From: Geothrix fuzhouensis | GTDB lineage: Bacteria; Acidobacteriota; Holophagae; Holophagales; Holophagaceae | DNA: 64,000 bases | Direction: 5' to 3' | Assembly (NCBI RefSeq): GCF_024609325.1 | Contig: NZ_JANHMQ010000003.1 | Span: 62,001-126,000 of the forward strand | Shown: positions 28,280-36,570 of the stretch, one piece after another | Position numbering within the stretch: position 1 is the first letter of the stretch | Layout of the letters: each line of letters begins with the position of its first letter | Made by a program: the position numbers and the translations under genes | The notes under the pieces: generated by a model | What the model was told of the DNA's origin: nothing | Databases searched by the model: none | Seen by the model: the letters and a program-made list of their open reading frames with translations, nothing else

Positions 28280-29376
28280 TCCCCGGCCCCTACCTGCAGG
28301 CTGTGGCCGAGCGTTGTTTCCCCGGTGGCACCACCATCGAGGCCCATTTCGAGATTCCGCGGCCAGGCTTTTCCGTCACCGTGCTCTTCGGCCCCTCGGG
28401 TTCCGGCAAGACCACGACCCTGCGACTGCTGGCCGGGCTGGAACGGGTGGATCGCGGCAGCATCCGGGTCGGAGGAGCCGTCTGGTCGAACGCCGAGCGT
28501 CACATCCACCTGCCCCCTCAGGCCCGGGACCTCGGCTTCCTGCCTCAGGCCTACCACCTGTTCCCGCACCTCAGCGTGGCGGCGAACCTGAGCTACGGTC
28601 TGACGTCGCAAGGCCCACAGGCGCGCCAGGCCCGCGTGGATGAGCTACTGGCCCTGCTGGATCTGACGGGCCTCGGTGAACGGCATCCCGGCCAGCTTTC
28701 GGGCGGCCAGCAGCAGCGCGTGGCCCTGGGCCGGGCCCTGGCGCGGAAGCCCAGACTGCTGCTGCTGGACGAGCCGCTGTCCGCCCTGGATCGGCCCTCG
28801 CAGCTGCGCCTGCGCAAAGAGCTGCGAGACCTACTCCGGTCCTTGGACATCCCCACGATCCTGGTCACGCACGACCGTGCCGAAGCCCTCCAGTTGGGCG
28901 ACCGCCTGGTGGTGATGGACCAAGGCCGCGTCTGCCAGAGCGGCGATATTCAGCAGGTCTTCGACCGGCCCACCGACCCGGCTGTGGCGACGATCCTGGG
29001 CGTGGAGACCGTGGTGCTGGGCCGCGTGGAAGCCGTCACCGAGGGTATGGCCACCCTGGCCGTGGGAACCGCCCGCATCTTCGCCGCGGATCCCGGCAGC
29101 CTTGGCCAGCATGCCTTCGTCTGCATCCGGGGCGAGGATGTGGCCGTGGAGCGCGGCTGCGGACCCGGACCGGGGTCCACCGTGCGCAACCGCCTTCCGG
29201 CGAGGATCACCGCCCTGCACCCCGAGGGCTCTCTCGTGCGCATCGCCCTCGACGCCGGCTTCCCGCTGGAGAGCCTCGTCACCCGCCAGGCCTGCGCGGA
29301 TCTGCACCTGACCGAAGGCGATCGGGTCTGCGCCATCCTCAAGGCCGCCGCCGTCCACCTGATTCCACACGATTGA
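28264..29376 (+). CDS. modC: Molybdate ABC transporter ATP-binding protein
   Basis: A 370-aa ATPase. Walker A is FGPSGSGKTTT, the Q-loop LGFLPQAYHLFPHLS, the ABC signature LSGGQQQRVALGRAL, and Walker B LLLLDEPLSALD, followed by the switch histidine in VTHDRAEA. The C-terminal ~100 residues form a TOBE/molybdate-binding-like domain. No ATG is suitable; GTG at 28264 is chosen because AGAGGAA lies just upstream and the protein begins just before the family's first strand. It overlaps modB by 16 bases. A strong bidirectional terminator ends the operon. Confidence 0.93.
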   Translation: MDAHLIPGPYLQAVAERCFPGGTTIEAHFEIPRPGFSVTVLFGPSGSGKTTTLRLLAGLERVDRGSIRVGGAVWSNAERHIHLPPQARDLGFLPQAYHLFPHLSVAANLSYGLTSQGPQARQARVDELLALLDLTGLGERHPGQLSGGQQQRVALGRALARKPRLLLLDEPLSALDRPSQLRLRKELRDLLRSLDIPTILVTHDRAEALQLGDRLVVMDQGRVCQSGDIQQVFDRPTDPAVATILGVETVVLGRVEAVTEGMATLAVGTARIFAADPGSLGQHAFVCIRGEDVAVERGCGPGPGSTVRNRLPARITALHPEGSLVRIALDAGFPLESLVTRQACADLHLTEGDRVCAILKAAAVHLIPHD

Positions 29377-29405
29377 TTTCGGCTCCGCCGCAGGCGGAGG
29401 CCAAT

Positions 29406-29437
29406 GAAAATCGCGGGCCGGATGGCCCGCGATTTTC
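29406..29437. terminator. Bidirectional intrinsic terminator between modC and gcvPB
   Basis: GAAAATCGCGGGCC and GGCCCGCGATTTTC form a perfect 14-bp stem with a GGAT loop, with A- and T-runs on either side so that it works in both directions. It separates two convergent genes. A smaller CTCCGCC/GGCGGAG hairpin lies just before it. Confidence 0.93.
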
Positions 29438-29450
29438 GCATGAGAAAGGA

Positions 29451-30980
29451 TTACGCCTTCGTCCACCTCAGCACGGGCTTCCGGGCGGCGGTGGTCTCGT
29501 CCATACGGCGCAAGGGGGCGAGGGTGGGGGCCTGGTGCAGGGCCTCGGGGTCCGTCTCCACTTCCTTCGCGATGGCCAGCATGGTGTCGCAGAAGGCGTC
29601 CAGCTCGCCCTTGTCCTCGCTTTCCGTGGGCTCGATCATGAGTGCGCCAGGCACGATCAGAGGGAAGTAGATCGTGGGCGGATGGTAGCCGTGGTCGATG
29701 AGGCGCTTGGCGATGTCCAGGGTGTGGACGTCGTGCTTCGCCTGGAGCGTGTCGCTGAACACCACCTCGTGGAGGCTTGGGGAATCGATGTGCAGGGCAT
29801 AGGCGCCCTTGAGCCGGGCACGGACGTAGTTGGCATTCACGATGGCGCGCAGGGTGGCCTCGCGCAGGCCGTCGGAGCCGTGGCTCAGGCAGTAGGTCAG
29901 CGCCCGCACCAGGATTCCGAAGTTGCCGTAGAAGGTGTGCACCTTGCCGATGCTCTGGGGCCGGTTCCACTCCATGCGATAGGTGTGCCGGGGCACTTCG
30001 CCTTCGCCCACCTTCACCGTATCGCGCACGACGACGGGCACGGGCAGGAAGGGCAGGAGCTTCTCGACACAGCAGACGGGGCCGGCGCCAGGGCCGCCTC
30101 CGCCGTGGGGCGTGGAGAAGGTCTTGTGCAGGTTCAGGTGCATGACGTCCACGCCGAAGTCGCCGGGCCGCGCCACGCCCACGAGGGCGTTCATGTTGGC
30201 GCCGTCCATGTAGACCAGGGCGCCCACGCTGTGCAGCAGGTCGCTGATCTCCTTGAAGCGGTACTCGAAGACGCCCACGGTGTTGGGGTTGGTGATCATG
30301 GCGCCGGCGATCTCGGTGCCCAGTTCGCTTACCAGGGTCTTCAGCCCCTTGCGGACCTTGCCGTTCACGGGGTCGGTCACGTCGTCGAAGCTGATGGTGC
30401 CGTCGGGTCGCGAGGGCAGCTCCACCACCTCGTAACCCGCCATGGCGGCGGTGGCGGGGTTGGTGCCATGGCCGCTGTCGGGGATGAGGATCACGCGGCG
30501 CTTGGCGCCCTGGGCCACGTGGTAGGCCCGGATGAGCATGACGCCCGTGAGCTCGCCGGCTGCCCCGGCGCTGGGCTGGAGGGTGACGCCGGGCAGACCC
30601 GTGATCTCCTTCAGCCACGCCTGGAGGGTGTAAAGGAGTTCGAGATTGCCCTGCACCAAGGCGTCCGGTGCCATGGGGTGGCTGTCCGTGAAGCCGGGCA
30701 GCCCGGCGACCTTCTCATTGAGCCGGGGGTTGTGCTTCATGGTGCAGGAACCCAGCGGGTAGATGCCGTCGTCTACGCCGTAGTTCCACTTGGAAAGCCG
30801 GGTGAAGTGGCGGATGACCTCCACCTCGCTCAGCTCGGGCAGGGCCTCGAAGCCGGTGCGCTTGAGATGGGCGGGGCGGGTGTCTCGGGCGGCGGGCACG
30901 TCGAGCTTGGGCAGATCCATGCCCCGCTTGCCGGGGACGGAGCGGTCGAAGGCGAGGGATTCGCGCTGACGAAGGAACAT
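29451..30980 (-). CDS. gcvPB: Glycine dehydrogenase (decarboxylating) subunit 2
   Basis: A 509-aa PLP subunit of the glycine cleavage system P-protein. It shows LGSCTMKHNPRLNEKVA, PSAGAAGELTG, PDSGHGTNPATAAMAG and the PLP-lysine region LNLHKTFSTPHGGGGPG. It decarboxylates glycine and passes the aminomethyl group to lipoyl-H-protein, together with the gcvPA product. The ATG at 30980 follows the gcvPA stop by 11 bases. gcvT and gcvH are not in the window, so the system is split. The gene ends before the bidirectional terminator. Confidence 0.96.
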   Translation of the reverse strand: MFLRQRESLAFDRSVPGKRGMDLPKLDVPAARDTRPAHLKRTGFEALPELSEVEVIRHFTRLSKWNYGVDDGIYPLGSCTMKHNPRLNEKVAGLPGFTDSHPMAPDALVQGNLELLYTLQAWLKEITGLPGVTLQPSAGAAGELTGVMLIRAYHVAQGAKRRVILIPDSGHGTNPATAAMAGYEVVELPSRPDGTISFDDVTDPVNGKVRKGLKTLVSELGTEIAGAMITNPNTVGVFEYRFKEISDLLHSVGALVYMDGANMNALVGVARPGDFGVDVMHLNLHKTFSTPHGGGGPGAGPVCCVEKLLPFLPVPVVVRDTVKVGEGEVPRHTYRMEWNRPQSIGKVHTFYGNFGILVRALTYCLSHGSDGLREATLRAIVNANYVRARLKGAYALHIDSPSLHEVVFSDTLQAKHDVHTLDIAKRLIDHGYHPPTIYFPLIVPGALMIEPTESEDKGELDAFCDTMLAIAKEVETDPEALHQAPTLAPLRRMDETTAARKPVLRWTKA

Positions 30981-30991
30981 GTCGACTCTCC

Positions 30992-32344
30992 CTAAACCGT
31001 GGCGGGGACGCGGGCCAGGATCTCGACGAGGCTCTCGATCATCCGGCGGGTGTGGAGTTCCGTGGCGCACCAGAGGAGGCAGCCCTGGTATTCGGGATAG
31101 AAGCGGCCCAGGTCCAGGCCCGGCAATAGGCTCTCCGCGAGGCAGGCCTCCTGGAGCGCGGCCATGTCGCCCTTGTAGCGCAGCACGAACTCGTTGAAGA
31201 AGGGTGGGTCGAAGACCGGCTCCATGTCCGGCAACTCCAGCAGGCGCTGGCGCAGATACTGGGCCTTGGCCACGTTCTGCTCCGCCAGGCCCTTCAGCCC
31301 TTCGGGGCCCGCCAGCTGCAGGTAGATGTTGGCCCGCAGGGCCACGAGGCCCTGGTTCGAGCAGATGTTGCTGGTGGCCTTGTCGCGGCGAATGTGCTGC
31401 TCGCGGGCGGTGAGCGTCAGCACGTAGCCCGTCTTGCCATCCAGGTCTTTCGTCTGGCCCACCACGCGGCCGGGGATCTCGCGCTTGTGGGCGTCCTTGA
31501 CCGCCAGGAAGCCCAGGAAGGGGCCGCCGAAGGTGGGCTTGTTGCCGAAGGACATGGCCTCGCCGCAGGCCATGTCGGCGCCGGCCTTGCCGGGCGCCTC
31601 CAGCCACCCGAAGGCCAGGGCCTCCTGGGTGACGCTCACCAGCAGCGCGCCGGCCGCGTGGACGGGACCCGCCAGGGCCGTGAGGTCCTCCACAGCGCCC
31701 AGGAAGTTGGGGTAGCCCACCATCACCGCGGCCACGTCACCGTTCAGCTTGGCCTGGAGATCGGCCAGGTCCGTGACGCCATCCTTCAGATCCACTTCCA
31801 CGAGGTTCAGGCCGTCGTGCGGGGCGAAGTTGGTCTTCAGCACCTCGCGGTAGAGGGGGTGGAGACCCCGGCTCACCAGCACCGTGTGGCGCTTCTTCTG
31901 GACGCGCACGGCCATGAGGGCCGTCTCCACGCAGGCGGTGCCACCGTCATAGAGGCTGGCGTTGGTCACGTCCAGGCCCGTCAGGTCGCAGATGAGCGTC
32001 TGGTATTCGAAGATGTGCTGGAGCGTGCCTTGGCTGATCTCGGGCTGGTAGGGCGTGTAAGCCGTGAACCACTCCTGGCGGCTCACCATGGCATCGATGG
32101 CCGAGGGAACGAAATGGTCGTAGGCGCCGGCCCCGAGGAACTGGGCGCAGAACCGCGTGTTCTTGTTGGCCAGGTCCAGCATCTGCCAGGTCACTTCCTG
32201 TTCGGAGCCCTGCTCGGGCAGGTCGAGGCCTCGCTTCAGGCGCAACGACTCCGGGATGCCCGTAAGCAGGTCTTCGGCGCGGGTGACGCCGATCGTGTCC
32301 AGAAGGGCCCGATCTTCGGCAGGAGAGGAAGGCAGGTAGCGCAT
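30992..32344 (-). CDS. gcvPA: Glycine dehydrogenase (decarboxylating) subunit 1
   Basis: A 450-aa partner of gcvPB. The N-terminus MRYLPSSPAEDRALLDTIG is the typical start, followed by FLGAGAYDHFVPSAIDAM, YTPYQPEISQGTLQHIFEYQ and TRAREQHIRR-like TAREQHIRRDKATSNICSNQ. The two-subunit form of P-protein is usual for anaerobes, Firmicutes and Acidobacteria. It heads a two-gene operon. The 185-bp upstream region carries an 11-bp direct repeat (CACAGACCACC twice) but no glycine-riboswitch signature. Confidence 0.96.
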   Translation of the reverse strand: MRYLPSSPAEDRALLDTIGVTRAEDLLTGIPESLRLKRGLDLPEQGSEQEVTWQMLDLANKNTRFCAQFLGAGAYDHFVPSAIDAMVSRQEWFTAYTPYQPEISQGTLQHIFEYQTLICDLTGLDVTNASLYDGGTACVETALMAVRVQKKRHTVLVSRGLHPLYREVLKTNFAPHDGLNLVEVDLKDGVTDLADLQAKLNGDVAAVMVGYPNFLGAVEDLTALAGPVHAAGALLVSVTQEALAFGWLEAPGKAGADMACGEAMSFGNKPTFGGPFLGFLAVKDAHKREIPGRVVGQTKDLDGKTGYVLTLTAREQHIRRDKATSNICSNQGLVALRANIYLQLAGPEGLKGLAEQNVAKAQYLRQRLLELPDMEPVFDPPFFNEFVLRYKGDMAALQEACLAESLLPGLDLGRFYPEYQGCLLWCATELHTRRMIESLVEILARVPATV

Positions 32345-32426
32345 GGCGGCCTCGGCAAGGAAGCGGATAAATTCGCAGCTCTTCAGCGTATCAGGCCGGG
32401 GTGTCAGAGCCTCCTGTGCAGGTGAT

Positions 32427-32452
32427 CACAGACCACCTCCGCACAGACCACC
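32427..32452. repeat. Tandem CACAGACCACC repeat upstream of gcvPA
   Basis: CACAGACCACC occurs at 32427-32437 and again at 32442-32452, a 15-bp period. A GTGATCAC palindrome overlaps the left copy. The repeats lie 83-108 bases upstream of the gcvPA start codon and could be an operator. No regulator can be named. Confidence 0.45.
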
Positions 32453-32490
32453 GCCCTCTCTGCCCCGCCAAGGAGGTATTCAAGCGAGGC

Positions 32491-32522
32491 CCGGGGGTGT
32501 GCGCGAAGCGCGGAACCCCCGG
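32491..32522 (-). terminator. Hairpin after the patatin-like gene
   Basis: CCGGGGGT and ACCCCCGG pair around an inner GCGC-GAA-GCGC hairpin. It begins eight bases after the stop codon of the minus-strand gene ending at 32530. No T-run follows on the minus strand, so termination would be weak or Rho-assisted. Confidence 0.5.
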
Positions 32523-32529
32523 ACAGCAT

Positions 32530-35292
32530 CTACCGACGCTTCCAGAGGTCGAAGGGCTGGGTTCCGATGACGACGTCAAAGCTGCCAGTGGCCGGGCTGG
32601 TTCCCTGGGGGGACCTCATCTTGAGAAACCCGTAGGACAACTCCACATAGAAATTGGAAAAGGTGGTGCGCACCAGGAGGCCCGTGCCCTGGGCCCGGTA
32701 GCCGGTCTCTGGATGGAAGAGCAGATCCCTCTGATGGGACATCCAGGCGAGATCGAAGCGGGGTACCAACTCGAGGGTGAGACCCAGGCCCGCGTAGAAC
32801 CGGAGGGGCATCCCGAAGCGCACGACGCCGAAATCGGGCACCAGGTAGCCAGAGGCCCTGGAGCCAATGACGAAGGAGGAGCCCCCGAGGACCCACCACC
32901 GGTCTGGGGGCAAGCGGCGACCCTGACCCCACTCCAGATCGAGGTCGGCCCCGAGGACCTCGCTGAAGGAATGCAGACCGCGGGCGCGGAAGTAGGCCTC
33001 CTGGAAGCCGCCGCCAGGAAGGGCGCCGGCCTTCACCTCGCCCGCGCCACCCCGGGCCCGCAAGAGCAGACCCTCCCGGGGCAGCGTATGGCGGTCGAGG
33101 TTGTCCCACTCGGCGGACAGGAAGATGGCGTCCTGGGTCTGGGTCATCCGCAGACCGGCCTCCCGGAAGGCCACGTTCCGGTGGCCCAGGTCGAGACTCA
33201 CCTTGCCCGTGCCCAGGTTGCTGAACCGGAAGTAGGTCCGCAGCACCAGGTCCGAGGCACTGATGCGGGCCTCCGGCCCGCTGATCGGCAGCTGGGGGGT
33301 GGGCCAGTTGATGGGCAATTCCAAGCGCTGCTGCCAGTAGTTCCCGCTGAGTTCCACGCCGGCGCCCGGTGAAAAGCTGAAGGGGGCCCGCAGGGCCAGA
33401 CCTGCCTGCTGCTGCAACCGGTTGCGAGCCGCGCTCAGTTCTATTTCAGAGCCATGGAAGCCCAGGTTCAGGGCGTGGTAGGTCAAGCCCAGCTGGCCAC
33501 CGAGCGTGCTCTCGTAGCCCAGGGACAGGTCCAACCGATCCTGCTGCTGAGGCACGGGGATGAGGGTGAGGATGGTCCCGCCCAAGCCGTCCGGGCGGAT
33601 GAGGTAATGCAACTCCCGAAGGTGGAGGCGATGTTCCGCCAGGGCGATGCGTTGCTGGAGATTCACGGGCCGGAAGGGACGCCCCTCCAGGTCGCCCAGG
33701 ATCCGCCGAAGGTGGGCCTCGTCCACCGCCGGGCCAGGCACGGGCCACACCTCGACCTGGGTGAGCAGGGGTTCCCGCAGGACCACCTTGAGGCGCCCGG
33801 ATTCGATGTCGAAGGCGGACCCCCGGGCATCGACGAGGGGGTTGCCCGTCATGAGCAGGCGATAGACCAGCTGGGACATCAGGCTGCCGAAGACCTGCGG
33901 ATTGAAGGGCACGCCGAGCTTGATCTGGTCGGCCAGAGCCTGCTGGGCCAAGGGGAGCCAGGCTTCCGGAGCCTCCACGGCCAGCTCGGTCACCGCTGGA
34001 TAGGGCTTCATGTGGATGGTCAGGGTCCGATTCGCCTCCACGGTGGCCCAGGCTTCCTGGGCGAGGCCGTGGACGAGGATCTGCTGGAGCAGGATCTGGA
34101 CGTCCAGCAGGTGGAATCCTCCTTGCACGCGCTGGAGGGTCGTGGCCAGCGTCCCCTCCAGGGATTCATCAATGGGCGTGGGGCTTTCGAAGACCAACCG
34201 GTCCGCCGCAAGGACCTCCTGCCCACCCGATTTCCCCCGCAGGAACGCCCCGAGGTCATCCAGGCGCGCGTCGAAGGCTTCGCGGCCATCAAGCACCAGC
34301 CTGGGCGCCAGGCTTCCGTACTCCAGGAAGGGGGCCTCGCGGATGTCGGGCCGGATGAGGAAGTCCGCCGCGGCGCGGCTCTCCCACTGGCGGCGTTCCA
34401 CCACCAGGTCCAAGCTGCGGGAGGCCACGGAGAAAATGCTCGTGGCCGGGCGGCGCTCCAAGGGGCTGCTGATGTCCACGGCGATGATCACGTCGGGATG
34501 GAACGCCTCCTTCGCCGTGGAGACGGGCAGGTTCTCCACCAGGGCGCCGTCCACGTACTGCTGCCCTTCGATCACCACGGGTCGGAAGCCGCCGGGAACG
34601 GCCATGGAGGCGCGCACGGCCTCCACCAGGTCGCCCTTCCCGAACACCCGTCCCTGCCCGGTTTCCAGGTTCGTGGCCAGGACCCGGAGGGGACGCTGCA
34701 GCAGGTCGAAATCGCCCCCTGAGAAATAGGCGCCCCGGGCCAGGAGACTCTGCAGCGTGCGCTGCACCTCCAGGCCGCTCCGCAGGCCCTGGGCGAAGGT
34801 GGTCTGCCCGTTCTTCCGCTCGATGGACATGAAGGTGGACTCGCGGTCCTCCTGCTCGCCCAGGGTCTCGCCAGGGTTGCGGAGCAGGGGTTCCAGGAAG
34901 GCCCGGGTGAGGTCCAGGCGGCGGAAGAGGTCCTCGATCTCGCGGCCCGAGAACCCGCTGGCATAGAGGGCTCCCACCAGGGCCCCGGCACTGGTGCCGG
35001 TGATGCTGTCCAGGGGGAAGCCCACCTCCTCGAAGCGCTGCAGTACGCCAATGTGAGCCAGGCCCCGGGCACCGCCCCCGCTGAGGGCCAGACCGACCCG
35101 CGGCATGCCCGGAATCACCACCCTCGGCGCGAAGCGGAACACCATGTCTGGCGGCTGGACCTTGACCTCGATACGCCGCGGACCCGCAGATGAGTCCGGC
35201 GGCGTCACCAAGGGAACGACCTGACCCGCCAGCAGGACCGGCAGCCCCAACATCAGCAGGCTTCGGGCCGTGGCGAGCGGACTGGGGCTCAT
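32530..35292 (-). CDS. Patatin-like phospholipase fused to POTRA and BamA-type beta-barrel
   Basis: A 920-aa PlpD-like type Vd autotransporter or surface lipase. An N-terminal signal region (ARSLLMLGLPVLLAGQV) is followed by the patatin domain at ~60-350, with oxyanion loop SGGGARGLAH, nucleophile S101 in GTSAGAL and the dyad aspartate at ~247 in VDGALVENLP. A POTRA-like segment follows at ~480-600 and an Omp85-type barrel at ~610-920, ending in an aromatic-poor KRR. The barrel strands show alternating hydrophobic patterns (DLSLGYESTLGGQLGLTYH). Its ATG overlaps the rph stop (ATGA), an odd pairing with an RNA-processing gene. Confidence 0.92.
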   Translation of the reverse strand: MSPSPLATARSLLMLGLPVLLAGQVVPLVTPPDSSAGPRRIEVKVQPPDMVFRFAPRVVIPGMPRVGLALSGGGARGLAHIGVLQRFEEVGFPLDSITGTSAGALVGALYASGFSGREIEDLFRRLDLTRAFLEPLLRNPGETLGEQEDRESTFMSIERKNGQTTFAQGLRSGLEVQRTLQSLLARGAYFSGGDFDLLQRPLRVLATNLETGQGRVFGKGDLVEAVRASMAVPGGFRPVVIEGQQYVDGALVENLPVSTAKEAFHPDVIIAVDISSPLERRPATSIFSVASRSLDLVVERRQWESRAAADFLIRPDIREAPFLEYGSLAPRLVLDGREAFDARLDDLGAFLRGKSGGQEVLAADRLVFESPTPIDESLEGTLATTLQRVQGGFHLLDVQILLQQILVHGLAQEAWATVEANRTLTIHMKPYPAVTELAVEAPEAWLPLAQQALADQIKLGVPFNPQVFGSLMSQLVYRLLMTGNPLVDARGSAFDIESGRLKVVLREPLLTQVEVWPVPGPAVDEAHLRRILGDLEGRPFRPVNLQQRIALAEHRLHLRELHYLIRPDGLGGTILTLIPVPQQQDRLDLSLGYESTLGGQLGLTYHALNLGFHGSEIELSAARNRLQQQAGLALRAPFSFSPGAGVELSGNYWQQRLELPINWPTPQLPISGPEARISASDLVLRTYFRFSNLGTGKVSLDLGHRNVAFREAGLRMTQTQDAIFLSAEWDNLDRHTLPREGLLLRARGGAGEVKAGALPGGGFQEAYFRARGLHSFSEVLGADLDLEWGQGRRLPPDRWWVLGGSSFVIGSRASGYLVPDFGVVRFGMPLRFYAGLGLTLELVPRFDLAWMSHQRDLLFHPETGYRAQGTGLLVRTTFSNFYVELSYGFLKMRSPQGTSPATGSFDVVIGTQPFDLWKRR

Positions 35293-36017
35293 GCGAGGGC
35301 CGCCCGCTGTGCCTCCATGAGGGCGGCGCAGCCGGTCAGGCCCAGATCCACCAGGCCATCCGCCTCGCCCCGGCTGAAGGGCCTGCCTTCGCCCGTACCC
35401 TGCAGCTCCACCAGCATCAAGTCGCCACCGGCCCCCTCGCCCAGGGCGGGCCGGGCCGCCACCAGATTGCAGTCCACGGCGGCCCGGTGGTCCTCCTCGT
35501 ATTCCAGGTCCAACACCAAGCCGCGGCGGCCTTCGCCGGACTCCACGATGCCCGCGCTCACCGCGGCCACCTGGCGGACCAGGGCCGCCTCCAGGCTCCT
35601 CGACTTCAGCGCGAGCGCCACGGCCACCCAAGCCCCGGTGATGGCGGCGCAACGGGTGCCCCCATCGGCGTTCAGCACATCGCAGTCCACCGTGAGGGTG
35701 CGCTCACCCAGGCCAGCCAGGTCGATGGCCTGGCGGAGGCTGCGGCCGATGAGCCGCTGGATCTCCACCGTGCGACCCTGCTGCTTGCCCCGGGAGGCTT
35801 CCCGGTCTGACCGCGTATTCGTGGCCGCAGGCAGCATGCCGTACTCGGCGGTGAGCCAGCCAGTGGTCCGACCTTTCATCCACGCGGGCACCTTGTCCTC
35901 CAGCGTGGCCGAGCACAGCACGTGGGTCCGGCCCAGCTTCACCAGGCAGGATCCGGCGGCATGGAGTTGGATGCCGGTTTCAAATTCCAGGCGTCGGAAC
36001 TCGTCGCTACGGCGCAT
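35289..36017 (-). CDS. rph: Ribonuclease PH
   Basis: A 242-aa phosphorolytic 3'-5' exoribonuclease that trims tRNA 3' ends. It has LVKLGRTHVLCSATLED, the phosphate-binding region TNTRSDREASRGKQQGRTVEIQ trimmed to SDREASRGKQQGRTVEI, LIGRSLRQAIDL and DCDVLNADGGTRCAAITGA. The ATG at 36017 is preferred over 36032: GGAAGGG lies about ten bases upstream and it overlaps the rpiB stop by one base. It is coupled to rpiB upstream and to the patatin gene downstream. Confidence 0.96.
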   Translation of the reverse strand: MRRSDEFRRLEFETGIQLHAAGSCLVKLGRTHVLCSATLEDKVPAWMKGRTTGWLTAEYGMLPAATNTRSDREASRGKQQGRTVEIQRLIGRSLRQAIDLAGLGERTLTVDCDVLNADGGTRCAAITGAWVAVALALKSRSLEAALVRQVAAVSAGIVESGEGRRGLVLDLEYEEDHRAAVDCNLVAARPALGEGAGGDLMLVELQGTGEGRPFSRGEADGLVDLGLTGCAALMEAQRAALA

Positions 36018-36451
36018 CAGCAACCCTTCCATTCAATCTTGTCGACGCGCCTTTGGTGACGCCCACCTTCAAAAGGTGTTTCCAGGAACAATTTCAGGTA
36101 ATATTCCGCCTTGAGCGGATCCGTCAGCCGCTGGCCGAAAGCGATGGCGTTTGCGTCATTGTGCTGCCGTGCCAGTGCCGCGTGCTCAGGGGAGGTTACC
36201 AGCGCGCAGCGGATGCCAGCATGGCGGTTGGCCGCGATGCTGATGCCGATGCCGGATCCGCAGACCAGCACCAGACGCTCCCACCGGTCCAGGCCCTCCG
36301 CCGCCCGATGTGCGAAATCTGGATAGTCCACCGAGGCCGCCCCGTCCGTGCCGAAGTCCACCACCTCATGTCCCTGACCCAGCGCCCAGGCCTTGAGCCG
36401 TTCTTTCAGGTCGAACCCCGCATGATCGCTTGCAAACCCGAGTCTCATCAC
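36017..36451 (-). CDS. rpiB: Ribose-5-phosphate isomerase B
   Basis: A 144-aa isomerase interconverting ribulose-5-P and ribose-5-P. It shows LGFASDHAGFDLKERL, the catalytic cysteine in VLVCGSGIGISIAANR, and RCALVTSPEHAALARQHNDAN trimmed here to HAALARQHNDANAIAFG. The start is one of two adjacent ATGs at 36451/36448. It heads rpiB-rph-patatin on the minus strand and diverges from the SNF2 gene across 119 bp in which no promoter was recognised by eye. Confidence 0.96.
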   Translation of the reverse strand: MMRLGFASDHAGFDLKERLKAWALGQGHEVVDFGTDGAASVDYPDFAHRAAEGLDRWERLVLVCGSGIGISIAANRHAGIRCALVTSPEHAALARQHNDANAIAFGQRLTDPLKAEYYLKLFLETPFEGGRHQRRVDKIEWKGC

Positions 36452-36570
36452 CCAGCCCCCTGGCTCTCAGCCTACATCGGCCGGCGCAGGCGCCGCTCGA
36501 TGTCTATGACCCGCCTCCATCCGTCAGCGCAGGTGCTGGCAGATGTCCCTTGCCAGCCTAGCGCCACTCC

